NCBI GenBank assembly: GCA_017476305.1
Contig: JAFVAA010000555.1
Location: forward strand, 1 to 14,031
Reading direction: 5' to 3'
Length of the DNA stretch: 14,031 nt
From: Lachnospiraceae bacterium
GTDB lineage: Bacteria > Bacillota > Clostridia > Lachnospirales > Lachnospiraceae
The position numbers and the translations under genes are program-made. Below the pieces are notes generated by a model that had not been told where the DNA came from, ran no database searches, and was given only the letters and a program-made list of their open reading frames with translations. This document shows, piece by piece, positions 6,502-13,631 of this stretch. Each line of letters starts with the position of its first letter. Positions within the stretch are counted from its first letter, which is position 1.

Positions 6502-7389
6502 TCACTCCCTGACCTCATAGCACCACAAATTTTTCATCTGCTCCATCAGTCTGTCAAGCTCCCAAAGCTTTTCGCTCCGTTTTCTGCTATTCGGATCGTT
6601 CACAAAAATCCTGCCATCCTCGGATACCCCGGTCAGTACGATAAAATGTCCTGCCGATGTAAAATCTCCCTTCCGCATCGCACAGATGATCGGTTTCCCC
6701 TCCGTAAGCGTCTGTAAAATGTGCGACCGCTCAAATACCATCTCGCTTTCCTTAAGTCCGATTTCCTCTGCACCTCCACGCATAAGCTCCCAGGAGGTCC
6801 CTTCTCCCTCTACATAGTACCCTCTCTCCTCTGCCAGCTTCGCCACCCGGTACGGATTCCACTCGGTATCTCCGGTAAGACCGCAGTACACCATGCTAAG
6901 GCAGGTCGGTCCACAGCCATTCAGTGCAAAATAGTCCCCGCCATATTTGCGATATCCCCACCGTTTGTCCCACTGTATAAAAAGCGGAATCCTTTTCCCC
7001 CCTGCCAAATCATGTGAAAGGTCGATAACAAAATCTTTCGCATGATTTTCCGGATAGCTCTCGACAAAGGAAAATGCCTCCGGGTTATTTTTTGCAAGCT
7101 TTACCAGAGACTCGGGAATTCCTTTTCCTGTCAGAGTATTCTCTTTCTTAGTTAAAAAAGAGCCAAGGGAGGAATGAGCGATTGCTTTGGAAAAAATTCC
7201 TCCAAACACATGATTTCCGATAGTCCCCAGCAGAATGAAAAGAAACAGCACCAGAAAAATCCTTCTCCTGCTTCTTCTCCCTGCTCTTCTTTTTCTCCTT
7301 CGTTCCCTGACTCCTCTGCTGCCGGCCCTCTCCGGGCGAACCGGAGGATTATGATATCCCTCCTGCCCCTGATGATAATAGTATTCCAA
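6502..7389 (-). CDS. Membrane-anchored C39-family (C39_2) cysteine peptidase
   Basis: 295 residues from a TTG start. GAGGAG lies about 10 nt upstream, and a TGA sits three codons before in the same frame. The first 43 residues are very basic (RERRRKRRAGRRSRRR). One membrane helix follows at about 44-65, which by the positive-inside rule puts the rest outside the cell. A linker of about 70 residues leads to the peptidase domain (about 133-294): IPLFIQWDKRWGYRKYG, catalytic C159 in NGCGPTCLSM, H248 in GHFIVL, and D265 in FVNDP, the expected Cys-His-Asp set. There is no ABC transporter half, so this is not a bacteriocin exporter. Substrates of stand-alone C39_2 proteins are mostly unknown; peptide or cell-wall cross-link cleavage is possible. 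It lies downstream of the VanRS-like pair, and its promoter carries the same box as theirs. Confidence 0.87.
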   Translation of the reverse strand: MEYYYHQGQEGYHNPPVRPERAGSRGVRERRRKRRAGRRSRRRIFLVLFLFILLGTIGNHVFGGIFSKAIAHSSLGSFLTKKENTLTGKGIPESLVKLAKNNPEAFSFVESYPENHAKDFVIDLSHDLAGGKRIPLFIQWDKRWGYRKYGGDYFALNGCGPTCLSMVYCGLTGDTEWNPYRVAKLAEERGYYVEGEGTSWELMRGGAEEIGLKESEMVFERSHILQTLTEGKPIICAMRKGDFTSAGHFIVLTGVSEDGRIFVNDPNSRKRSEKLWELDRLMEQMKNLWCYEVRE

Positions 7390-7395
7390 AACAAA

Positions 7396-7470
7396 TCATC
7401 TCCTCTCTCTGAAACGTACTGAACTTAATATCGCTTTCAGCCATTCTCCGGTGTGTAGGCAGGAATACAT
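7396..7470 (-). CDS. Possible 24-codon leader ORF before the C39 peptidase gene
   Basis: The ATG at 7470 follows GGAAGG by 7 nt. The frame runs MYSCLHTGEWLKAILSSV and ends at a TGA (7396-7398) that overlaps the ribosome site of the peptidase gene, 9 nt before its TTG start. It is in the same frame as the peptidase. It could be a leader peptide coupled to peptidase translation, or the former N-terminus cut off by a nonsense change. The second view is weakened by the good ribosome site at the TTG. Confidence 0.3.
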   Translation of the reverse strand: MYSCLHTGEWLKAILSSVRFRERR

Positions 7471-7535
7471 GCTGCCACCTTCCCGCTCTATGATACGAGT
7501 ATAATTTGTTTTGAAATTTTTTTCTTTTGTTTTTT

Positions 7536-7573
7536 ATGATAGAATTCTTACGATTTTCTTACTTTTTTCTATT
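7536..7573 (-). promoter_or_regulatory. Promoter and response-regulator box upstream of the C39 peptidase
   Basis: On the plus strand TTCTTAC occurs at 7545-7551 and 7556-7562, and the weaker TTCTATT at 7567-7573, each 11 bp apart. This is the spacing of OmpR/PhoB-family half-sites. On the minus strand a -10 TATCAT (7536-7541) follows, and the repeats cover the -35 position, which has no good -35 of its own. The 16-mer TTTCTTACTTTTTTCT (7555-7570) recurs at 9487-9502 before the response regulator gene, at the same distance from a -10. Confidence 0.6.
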
Positions 7574-7576
7574 ATT

Positions 7577-8677
7577 CTATCCGATAGGCAGCCGCAAGAG
7601 GAACCGAATCCTCTCATCCTCACTTTCGCAGGAAATGCTCCCACCATGCAGTTCTACAATCCGTTTCACAATCGCAAGTCCCAGACCGCTTCCTCCGGTC
7701 TGACTCTCCCTGGCACTATCCATCCGGTAAAACTGCTCAAAGATATGAGACAGCTTTTCCTTTGGTATCGTTTCCCCATGATTTACCATAGTACAGCATA
7801 TCGTTTCATTTTCTATCTGAAGAAAAACCTCCACCTCCGTTTCCGGATAACTGTAATTTACTATATTTTTTAATAAATTATCAAAAACCCTCTGCATCTG
7901 CTCCACATCAATATTTGCCATAATTTCCGGTGTACAGTCCAGTTTATAGCGAAGCCCCTTCTGCTCAAATACCGGCTTGAATTCGTATAAAATCTGCTCC
8001 AGCATTCTGGAAAGATTGACACTTGCCTTTGACAAAATAATATCCGAATATCCGATTCGGGTAATATCAAAAAATTCATTGATCAAATCCTCCAAACGGT
8101 ATGATTTTTGAAGTGCAATTTCTAAATAATTCAGCCTCGTCTTTTCCGAAATTTCCTTCTCATCCGTTAGTAATGTAAGATAGCCAATAACAGAGGTAAG
8201 TGGTGTTTTCAAATCATGCGCCATATACATGATTAGATCGTTTTTCTGCCTTTGCAGCTGCTCCATCTGATTCCTGTTTTCCTTTCCGGCCAGCATGATC
8301 TGATTTAACTGCATCTCGACCTCCCGTAAGGATTCGGGAAGTGTCACAAGCTCCTCAGATGTCCCTTTGTAGACCATGTCCACCGCCCCCGTCATCTCCT
8401 CCATCAGCTTCGCAATCCGGTAAAAGGAAAAGCAGGAAATAAAAATCACCCCTATAAAGGTCAGGAAAATCAAAAAGCCGGCAATATTTTTATGCAGCCA
8501 GTGCAGCACGGGATAAACCGGATCCCACGCATACCAGACCTGCATACGCAAAACAGTATAGGCTCCCAGTGCGAGCACCACGATACTTCCGATATAAATC
8601 CCTAATGTCCGGCAAAATGACAGCATCAGGCTGCGATATACCCCACGACTGATTCTGTGCCTTTCTGTATGTTCCAT
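7577..8677 (-). CDS. VanS-like sensor histidine kinase
   Basis: 366 residues from the ATG at 8677, chosen because GGAGGGG lies 6 nt upstream. The frame is open ten codons further to a TTG. Two membrane helices (about 24-44 and 65-87) flank a short outside loop of roughly 20 residues, and a HAMP-like linker follows. The dimerisation and phosphoacceptor segment MYMAHDLKTPLTSVIGYLTLL has its His at 154. The N box is DNLLKNIVNYS. The G1 box is reduced to NHGETIP, as in VanS-type kinases. The G2 box is GGSGLGLAIVKRIVELHGG. All parts needed for autophosphorylation are present. The start lies 38 bp after the response regulator stop, so the two form an operon. No van ligase, dehydrogenase or dipeptidase gene is nearby, so the signal is more likely a cell-wall or envelope cue than acquired vancomycin resistance. 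The loop is too short for a large ligand domain. Confidence 0.92.
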   Translation of the reverse strand: MEHTERHRISRGVYRSLMLSFCRTLGIYIGSIVVLALGAYTVLRMQVWYAWDPVYPVLHWLHKNIAGFLIFLTFIGVIFISCFSFYRIAKLMEEMTGAVDMVYKGTSEELVTLPESLREVEMQLNQIMLAGKENRNQMEQLQRQKNDLIMYMAHDLKTPLTSVIGYLTLLTDEKEISEKTRLNYLEIALQKSYRLEDLINEFFDITRIGYSDIILSKASVNLSRMLEQILYEFKPVFEQKGLRYKLDCTPEIMANIDVEQMQRVFDNLLKNIVNYSYPETEVEVFLQIENETICCTMVNHGETIPKEKLSHIFEQFYRMDSARESQTGGSGLGLAIVKRIVELHGGSISCESEDERIRFLLRLPIG

Positions 8678-8715
8678 ATGCATCCCCTCCATATCCTTCC
8701 TTCTCAATCTTTGTG

Positions 8716-9402
8716 CTATTTCTCCATTTTATATCCGACACCCCACACCGTTTTTATATACTCCGGCTTTCTCGAATTTTCATGCAGCTTGTCACGAAGT
8801 CTTGCAATATGTGCCATGACGGTATTGTTATTATCCAGATATTTTTCTCCCCAGACTCTTTCGAATAATTCCTCTGAGGAAACCACCTCTCCGGCATGCC
8901 GACACAGATAGAGCAAAATCGAAAATTCAATCGGAGTCAGGTCAATCGTTTCCTCATAGAGCCTGCACCGGTGCTCCTTCTCCAAAAGCTCCAGACCACG
9001 GATCCGGTACTCCCCATCCCGCTCCTTTTTATCATAGTTTTTTACCCGCCGGAGCTGTCCCTTTACCCTTGCCACTACCTCCAAAGGATTAAACGGCTTT
9101 GTCACATAATCATCTGCCCCCATCGTGATTCCCTGAATCTTATCCGTGTCTGCCACCTTTGCCGTCAGCATAAGGATTGGGAAAAAGTAGTGCTCTCTAA
9201 TCCTCCTGCATAAAGAAAACCCATCCTCATCCGGCAGCATCACATCTAAAATCGCTAAATCAATTTCGTTTTCTTCGATACAACGCATCACCTTTTCTGC
9301 CCGATAAAATTTGTGCACCAGAAACCCCTCATTTTTCAGATAGACCTCCAGTAAATCCGTAATCTCTTTTTCATCATCTACAATCAAAATTTGTCCTTCC
9401 AT
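8716..9402 (-). CDS. VanR-like response regulator, OmpR/PhoB family
   Basis: 228 residues from the ATG at 9402, with AGGAAGG 6 nt upstream. An earlier ATG at 9420 lacks a ribosome site. The receiver domain (1-120) has the acidic pocket D9-D10, phosphoacceptor D53 in LAILDVMLPDEDG, T80 in LMLTAK and K102 in YVTKPFNPLE. The C-terminal winged helix (about 130-228) has LTPIEFSILLYLCRHAGEVV, then ERVWGEKY, NTVMAHIARLRDKL and YIKTVWGVGYKMEK. It is phosphorylated by the kinase encoded just downstream and should bind direct repeats in 11-bp phase. Such repeats occur before the peptidase gene, and a partial match occurs before this gene itself, which suggests autoregulation. Confidence 0.93.
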   Translation of the reverse strand: MEGQILIVDDEKEITDLLEVYLKNEGFLVHKFYRAEKVMRCIEENEIDLAILDVMLPDEDGFSLCRRIREHYFFPILMLTAKVADTDKIQGITMGADDYVTKPFNPLEVVARVKGQLRRVKNYDKKERDGEYRIRGLELLEKEHRCRLYEETIDLTPIEFSILLYLCRHAGEVVSSEELFERVWGEKYLDNNNTVMAHIARLRDKLHENSRKPEYIKTVWGVGYKMEK

Positions 9403-9440
9403 TTCCAACCTTCCTCTCATCCATTTTCAAGCTCAAACAC

Positions 9441-9481
9441 AAAAAGAGCATGACACTTTTTTAGTATATCATACTCTTTTT
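9441..9481 (-). terminator. Terminator after the secreted-protein gene
   Basis: AAAAAGAG.ATGA pairs with TCAT.CTCTTTTT, a 12-pair stem with one mismatch around a loop of about 15 bases. The 3' arm is T-rich on either strand. It follows the secreted-protein stop by about 40 bp and separates that gene from the response regulator. It overlaps the -10 of the regulator promoter. Confidence 0.6.
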
Positions 9482-9505
9482 AAAACTTTCTTACTTTTTT
9501 CTGAT
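9468..9505 (-). promoter_or_regulatory. Autoregulated promoter of the VanRS-like operon
   Basis: The 16-mer TTTCTTACTTTTTTCT (9487-9502) is identical to the one before the peptidase gene. TTCTTAC (9488-9494) is followed 11 bp on by TTCTGAT. On the minus strand TATGAT (9468-9473) lies exactly 20 bases from the start of TTCTTAC, as TATCAT does at the peptidase promoter. There is no separate consensus -35, which suits an activator-dependent promoter. Confidence 0.55.
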
Positions 9506-9519
9506 ATTTATCGTCCCCT

Positions 9520-10128
9520 CTACCTTTTCTGAAAAGAAATCGGCGTTCCTATAAAATTGCCATCCGAATAATAATCCATTGCTTCTGCCACCGATTTTTT
9601 CAGTCTCTTTCTTTCCAGCTTTTTCCACTTGTTCTTTTTCATGGAATACTTCGTATAATATCCATATTTATCTGCATTATATAAGCCGGTCAATTCCTCT
9701 ATAATCGCCTTTCCGTTCTTAATCGCATACCGATAGCTTTCATGATGATAGCCCGACAGCAGATACTTTCCCTTTCGGCACAGAGGATAGCCGGTACCTG
9801 TAGATGTAATTTTTCCAATATAGACAACCTTTCCATCTACATACTGATAAATCCATGCCGCTATCGCATTGTTATGAAAAACTCCCGGTTCTTCTCCAAA
9901 AACATAATCTGTCACCAAAAGTGCTTTTTCCCCTTTTGCACTTTTTACGGTAGCAGTATAGATTCCATCTTTAAACCTTTCTTTCTTTTTCAAAGTCTCT
10001 ACCTTTTTGTCATAAGCAGCCTTTACTGCATCTGAGTTCTCCGCGGCCGTGGCAGATTCTAAATTTCCTAAAAAGAACAAAGCTCCTGCCAGCAGTATAC
10101 ATAGTGCCCGTTTCACTCTTTTCTTCAT
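9520..10128 (-). CDS. Secreted protein of unknown function
   Basis: 202 residues. The N-terminus is a clear signal peptide: KKRVKRALC, a hydrophobic core to about residue 22, and an ATAAE cleavage region near 28-30. The mature part of about 170 residues is rich in Lys and Tyr and looks like beta structure. It includes DGIYTATVKSAKGEKALLVT, AAWIYQYVDGKVVYIGKI, GKYLLSGYHHESYRYAIKNG, EELTGLYNADKYGYYTKY and a basic segment WKKLERKRLKK. There are no catalytic motifs, lipobox, LPxTG or choline-binding repeats, so it should be released or held by charge. It has its own promoter, an inverted-repeat operator and a terminator, so it is a one-gene unit between the galactanase and the two-component system. 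I do not recognise the family. Confidence 0.85.
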   Translation of the reverse strand: MKKRVKRALCILLAGALFFLGNLESATAAENSDAVKAAYDKKVETLKKKERFKDGIYTATVKSAKGEKALLVTDYVFGEEPGVFHNNAIAAWIYQYVDGKVVYIGKITSTGTGYPLCRKGKYLLSGYHHESYRYAIKNGKAIIEELTGLYNADKYGYYTKYSMKKNKWKKLERKRLKKSVAEAMDYYSDGNFIGTPISFQKR

Positions 10129-10157
10129 GATAAGATCCCTCTCTTTCTTAAATAATT

Positions 10158-10185
10158 TTGTAAACGCATGAAAACATGTTTACAA
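10158..10185. promoter_or_regulatory. Inverted-repeat operator before the secreted-protein gene
   Basis: TTGTAAAC (10158-10165) and GTTTACAA (10178-10185) are perfect 8-bp inverted repeats 12 bp apart, with CATG..CATG inside. The site lies just downstream of the predicted transcription start, where a repressor would block the polymerase. Confidence 0.55.
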
Positions 10186-10194
10186 TGTAAAGCT

Positions 10195-10223
10195 ATGATA
10201 GCACAATCGGTCTATTCCGTCAA
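10195..10223 (-). promoter_or_regulatory. Promoter of the secreted-protein gene
   Basis: On the minus strand TTGACG (10218-10223) is followed after 17 bp by TATCAT (10195-10200). Each hexamer is one base off the sigma-A consensus. Confidence 0.7.
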
Positions 10224-10343
10224 CCCTCATTTTTCCCAAAAGGACAACACCCGTTTTGTAGCAAATCCTTTTGTGTATTTACACATTTAATTCAAAACTC
10301 TGGCAGAACAAAGTGGGCAAGTGAGAACTTTTCAAATAAAACA

Positions 10344-10391
10344 AAAAAGACAGATGCAGGGAAAGCAAATATCCCCTGCATCTGTCTTTTT
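10344..10391 (-). terminator. Strong intrinsic terminator after the galactanase gene
   Basis: 18 consecutive perfect base pairs, AAAAAGACAGATGCAGGG with its complement, surround a 12-base loop. The minus-strand 3' arm ends in a run of T. It lies 18 bp after the GH53 stop. Confidence 0.9.
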
Positions 10392-10408
10392 ATCACTTTT
10401 TTCGTTTC

Positions 10409-12202
10409 TTACTCAGCCTTTACCAAATACCACAGCTGGCAGTCCCCTCCCCAATAACTATACTGAGCAATATTTCCACCATTTGCCGTGCTCCAGCCAT
10501 ATACATCGAGCCCGGACTTTCCAGAAGAAATCTTCGTCTTAATCGCATATATTCCTGAGGCTACCTGAACCACCTCAAACTTCTGATTATTTCCTCCATT
10601 TGCTGTATACTGTGCGACGTTCGTCCCATCTGCTGCACTTTTCTTAGCCACATCCAATACTTTTGAATAGCCGGAAGCACCTGTATAGATAGAATAATAT
10701 CCGTTCCCGTCAGAAACCAGCTTGAATTTCTGAGAAACCCCACCGCTGTAACTATACTGCTCCAGGTTTGCATTATTTGCAGAAGAACCACCTGCGATAT
10801 TCAGATATTTTCCACTGAACTTGCTGCGGATATAGTAGGTTCCATCCAGAGTACTTCCGGAAGAAGTCGTGCTGGTCTTCCCTGCCATATCATTAAATAC
10901 ATAAAGTGATTTCATCGCTACACCATTCGTATCAAACAGTGCCATATTTTCCCAGGAAGAACCTTTATCTGTCGTAGAGAAAAAGTTCACAGATGAATTA
11001 TAGAGCAACTCAAAATTTCCTGATGTAGAGGAAGCCCAACCGGTTCCATAAGTTCCTCTGGCACTGCTGCTCGTAGGAATCCATGACGGCTCCCAGTAAA
11101 ATGCCCCAAGTCCATACCCTGATTTATAATTCGTGTTTACATTATTCACAGCTTCGCAGATGGATTTCACTGCCTCGGCCTGACCTGCTACGCTCACAGA
11201 ATAATTCGTATAATTCATGCAGTATTCTGATACCGTATTCGATGTATCATCCAGATTATCCAGTGTGTAAGGATATGCTGTTTCGGCTACCATGACTTTC
11301 TTATTGTATGTCTTTGCAATCGTCGTCAGATTTGTCGTCAGATCAGCAGCAGTTCCATGCCACATCGGATAGTAAGAAGTAGAATAAATATCATAATCGA
11401 CGCCCTGTGCATTTAAGCAGCTCGCATACCACTGTCCATTTTCATTTAAATCGGTAAAATGAAGTGCCTTTAAAATAGACTTGCCATACGATGCATTGAT
11501 ATCATCTACTGCATAGCACCCTTCCTGCATCAGATCAGCAACTCCCGAACTCAAATCCCATACGCCATCATATAATCCACCAACACCGCACATAGAACCA
11601 TTCGTTTCATTTCCGATCTGAACGATTCCTACGTCTACTCCATAATCCAAAAGCTCTCCCAGTGCCCATTTCGTATAACCATACACTGCCTGCTTTTTCT
11701 GGGCAAGTGTATAGGAGGACCACTCCTTAGGTGCGAACTGCTTTTCCGGATCGCACCAGAAATCAGAATAATGGAAATCAATGAATACCTTCATACCGGC
11801 ATCTGTCGCACGTTTTCCGAGCGTCTTCGCTTTGCTTAAATCACTGTTTCCACCGCCATAACCTTTATACGGTGAAGAGGAGTCATAAGGGTTGTTCCAG
11901 ATTTTCAAACGAACATAATTTACTCCGGCTCCGGATAAAATATCAAACATATCTCCTTTTGTTCCATCAAGATAGTAGAAAGAAGTGCCGGCATCCTCAA
12001 AAGAAGCAAGGGAAGAAATATCCACACCTCTGATAAAATCACTGGATAAATTTGAAATAGCTGAAACACCAGATACCGAGCTGGACGCTGCTTCCGCTTT
12101 TTTACCAGCCAGACCTCCCGTGAGACTTCCTGCCACTACTGCTCCCACCAATACCATTGCCTTCATGCTCTGTACAAATTTTTTCACCATTTTCTTTCTC
12201 AA
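10409..12202 (-). CDS. Secreted GH53 endo-beta-1,4-galactanase with C-terminal ricin-type lectin domain
   Basis: About 597 residues from a TTG at 12202, chosen because GGGGAG lies 8 nt upstream and it gives a normal signal peptide (RKKMVKKF, a hydrophobic stretch, then KKAEAAS). ATG 12190 or the upstream ATG 12295 are less likely. The GH53 barrel spans about 55-440: FIRGVDISSL, NYVRLKIWNNP, GMKVFIDFHYSDFWCDP, acid/base E199 in VQIGNETNG, and nucleophile E307 in VMVAETAYPY. A Ser/Thr linker leads to a ricin-B/CBM13-like trefoil (about 453-597) with repeated LEQYSYSGGVSQKF-type QxW/QxF motifs. The enzyme cleaves the beta-1,4-galactan of type I arabinogalactan in pectin outside the cell. The lectin domain probably holds it to galactose-rich glycan. 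There is no sorting signal. It is a one-gene unit with its own promoter, operator and terminator, and no transporter gene is adjacent. Confidence 0.93.
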   Translation of the reverse strand: MRKKMVKKFVQSMKAMVLVGAVVAGSLTGGLAGKKAEAASSSVSGVSAISNLSSDFIRGVDISSLASFEDAGTSFYYLDGTKGDMFDILSGAGVNYVRLKIWNNPYDSSSPYKGYGGGNSDLSKAKTLGKRATDAGMKVFIDFHYSDFWCDPEKQFAPKEWSSYTLAQKKQAVYGYTKWALGELLDYGVDVGIVQIGNETNGSMCGVGGLYDGVWDLSSGVADLMQEGCYAVDDINASYGKSILKALHFTDLNENGQWYASCLNAQGVDYDIYSTSYYPMWHGTAADLTTNLTTIAKTYNKKVMVAETAYPYTLDNLDDTSNTVSEYCMNYTNYSVSVAGQAEAVKSICEAVNNVNTNYKSGYGLGAFYWEPSWIPTSSSARGTYGTGWASSTSGNFELLYNSSVNFFSTTDKGSSWENMALFDTNGVAMKSLYVFNDMAGKTSTTSSGSTLDGTYYIRSKFSGKYLNIAGGSSANNANLEQYSYSGGVSQKFKLVSDGNGYYSIYTGASGYSKVLDVAKKSAADGTNVAQYTANGGNNQKFEVVQVASGIYAIKTKISSGKSGLDVYGWSTANGGNIAQYSYWGGDCQLWYLVKAE

Positions 12203-12273
12203 TGAAGCCACTCCCCTTTCTTTTTTGTATCCTTTTTCGGATATGCCTGATTTCCCGCGCACCCCTTTGTTCA

Positions 12274-12291
12274 GGTTGCGCAACCGGTTGT
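12274..12291. promoter_or_regulatory. LacI-like operator overlapping the galactanase leader
   Basis: CAACCGGTTG (12281-12290) is a perfect palindrome with the central CG typical of LacI/GalR-family operators. It shares half-sites with a second palindrome, GGTTGCGCAACC (12274-12285). Both lie about 10-27 bp after the predicted transcription start, a place where a repressor would block transcription until a sugar inducer appears. The regulator gene is not in the window. Confidence 0.6.
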
Positions 12292-12307
12292 TCATTTCAT
12301 GGTTTTG

Positions 12308-12336
12308 AATATAGCATAATTGCTAATTTTTGTCAA
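12308..12336 (-). promoter_or_regulatory. Consensus promoter of the galactanase gene
   Basis: On the minus strand a perfect TTGACA (12331-12336) is followed after 17 bp by TATATT (12308-12313). It is the strongest promoter match in the window, which fits control by a repressor at the operator just downstream. Confidence 0.85.
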
Positions 12337-12562
12337 GAACTTTTTTGAATTTTGTTTATTTTATATAAAAGGAAGATATTTGAGAAGTGCACTTAATTTT
12401 CAAAAGAATTTCCATTGTTTTTTCTAATAAACTTCTTCTGCATGACTCCAAAACGTCGGACACACTCATTTTCGAAGATGTGATTATGCAGAAATATCCG
12501 CACAGTTTCATCGCCTGAGATATTACCTCCTTCCTTTCTCTTACAAGTAAAACGAATGTTAT
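12337..12562. other. Intergenic region between rsuA and the galactanase promoter
   Basis: I support no gene here. An inverted repeat TTCTGCAT / ATGCAGAA (12436-12443, 12486-12493) encloses 42 bases. AAGGAGGT (minus strand, 12525-12532) is a perfect ribosome site, but the first ATG after it (12511) is 13 nt away and opens only 51 codons without a recognisable pattern. It may be a worn-out small gene. Confidence 0.35.
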
Positions 12563-13291
12563 TTACTCTGCTTCCAAAAGCTCCACCTCCTCCCTCCGAA
12601 GCTCCCGATACTCCCCCGGCTTTAACGTTTCATCGAGCACCAGATTTCCCATCGAAATCCGTTTCAGATAAACCACCTTTTTCCCTACAGCACCAAACAT
12701 CCGCTTCACCTGATGATATTTTCCTTCCTGTATCGTCACTTCGATCCTGCTTTCCTTTTTCTCCGCATCGACCTCTAAAATTTTCAACCTCGCAGGCAGA
12801 GCCTGAAAGGACAGTTCCAATCCTTCCGCAAATTTCTCCACATCCTCCTCCGTCACGATTCCCTCTATCACAGCAAAATAGCATTTATCCACATGCCTTT
12901 TTGGAGAAAGCAGACGATGCGCCAAATCACCGTCATCCGTAATCAGCAAAAGTCCTTCCGTATCCTTATCCAGACGCCCCACCGGACAAAGCTTTCTTTT
13001 TTCCGGGGCAGAAAGCGGCAGGAAATCCATGACCGTTTTTCCCCGCGCGTCCTCCGTGGCAGTGAGACATCCCGCCGGCTTATTTAGCATATAGTATCTA
13101 TGCGCCTTATAGCCCACCTCTTTCCCCTGTACCGAAACAGATATTCCGTTTTCTAAATCCTCCTCACGAATTTGAAACCCCGCGTCACATACAGAAACTT
13201 CATTTATAAAAACCGCGCCGCTTTTGATTAACTTTTTTACTTCGGATCTGGTGCCAAAGCCCTGACCGGAAAGGTACTTATCTAAACGCAT
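12563..13291 (-). CDS. rsuA: 16S rRNA pseudouridine synthase (RsuA family)
   Basis: 242 residues. GGAGG lies 7 nt before the ATG. The N-terminal S4 RNA-binding domain is MRLDKYLSGQGFGTRSEVKKLIKSGAVFIN (residues 1-30 as two blocks, MRLDKYLS and RSEVKKLIKSGAVFIN), extending to about 60. The catalytic domain follows, with YYMLNKPAGCLTAT, catalytic D108 in VGRLDKDTEGLLLIT, and EGKYHQVKRMFGAVGKKV near the C-terminus. RsuA turns one uridine of 16S rRNA (position 516 in E. coli) into pseudouridine. The related RluB/E/F enzymes share these motifs, but the length and the S4 start favour RsuA. It has its own promoter and looks fully intact. Confidence 0.9.
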   Translation of the reverse strand: MRLDKYLSGQGFGTRSEVKKLIKSGAVFINEVSVCDAGFQIREEDLENGISVSVQGKEVGYKAHRYYMLNKPAGCLTATEDARGKTVMDFLPLSAPEKRKLCPVGRLDKDTEGLLLITDDGDLAHRLLSPKRHVDKCYFAVIEGIVTEEDVEKFAEGLELSFQALPARLKILEVDAEKKESRIEVTIQEGKYHQVKRMFGAVGKKVVYLKRISMGNLVLDETLKPGEYRELRREEVELLEAE

Positions 13292-13330
13292 GATATTTCC
13301 TCCATAGCATACTGCTGTTTTTTGTCCTTA

Positions 13331-13359
13331 ATTATATTGCAGCCCGCCCCGGAAAGCAA
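13331..13359 (-). promoter_or_regulatory. Promoter of rsuA
   Basis: On the minus strand TTGCTT (13354-13359) is followed after 17 bp by a perfect TATAAT (13331-13336), 39 bp before the ATG. Confidence 0.7.
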
Positions 13360-13467
13360 GGTTTCTGTTTTTCGCTGTTTTTTTTACCCTTCACATGGTA
13401 TCGTCATTTATCTACTGACCGTGGATAATGAAAAAGCGAGCCTGTACGTAAATGGAAACCATGCCTG

Positions 13468-13512
13468 TCAGCTCCTTCCGGTTTTCCTTGCCGGCTCTTC
13501 CTTGAAATCCAT
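13468..13512 (-). pseudogene. Short remnant matching the start of the Rad52-like gene
   Basis: From the ATG at 13512 the frame reads MDFKEEPARKTGRS and stops. Its first 29 bases match the start of the Rad52/22-like gene at 3464 in 27 positions (MDFKEELARK there). An adjacent frame continues protein-like (AGKENRKELTGMVSIYVQAR) to a stop near 13415. It looks like the 5' end of a related gene left by recombination, followed by a frameshift. It is too short to assign a function. Confidence 0.4.
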
Positions 13513-13535
13513 AAAAATCTGCCCTTTTTCCACAT

Positions 13536-13574
13536 AAAAAAGCAATGCATCACCTTCTGGTGCACACTGCTTTT
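13536..13574 (-). terminator. Terminator after the nucleotidyltransferase remnant
   Basis: AAAAGC pairs with GCTTTT and CACC with GGTG around a TTCT loop, with partial pairing between. On the minus strand the stem ends in six T. It lies about 60 bp after the stop at 13632. Confidence 0.6.
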
Positions 13575-13631
13575 ATAAAGTCCTCTGCTATCTGCACTTA
13601 TTCTATCAACTTCCCAACGATAATATAATCC

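Noticed and set aside
7577..9402. Vancomycin resistance cluster suggested by the VanRS-like pair
   Set aside because: No vanH, D-Ala-D-Lac or D-Ala-D-Ser ligase, vanX or vanT gene is present. VanRS-like pairs are common in Clostridia in other roles.
10561..10791. Minus-strand ORF inside the lectin domain region
   Set aside because: It is out of frame with the galactanase lectin repeats and mirrors their repetitive coding.
12359..12511. 51-codon ORF behind AAGGAGGT after rsuA
   Set aside because: The spacing of 13 nt is too long and the composition is not convincing. An alternative frame looks as protein-like, so no gene is called.
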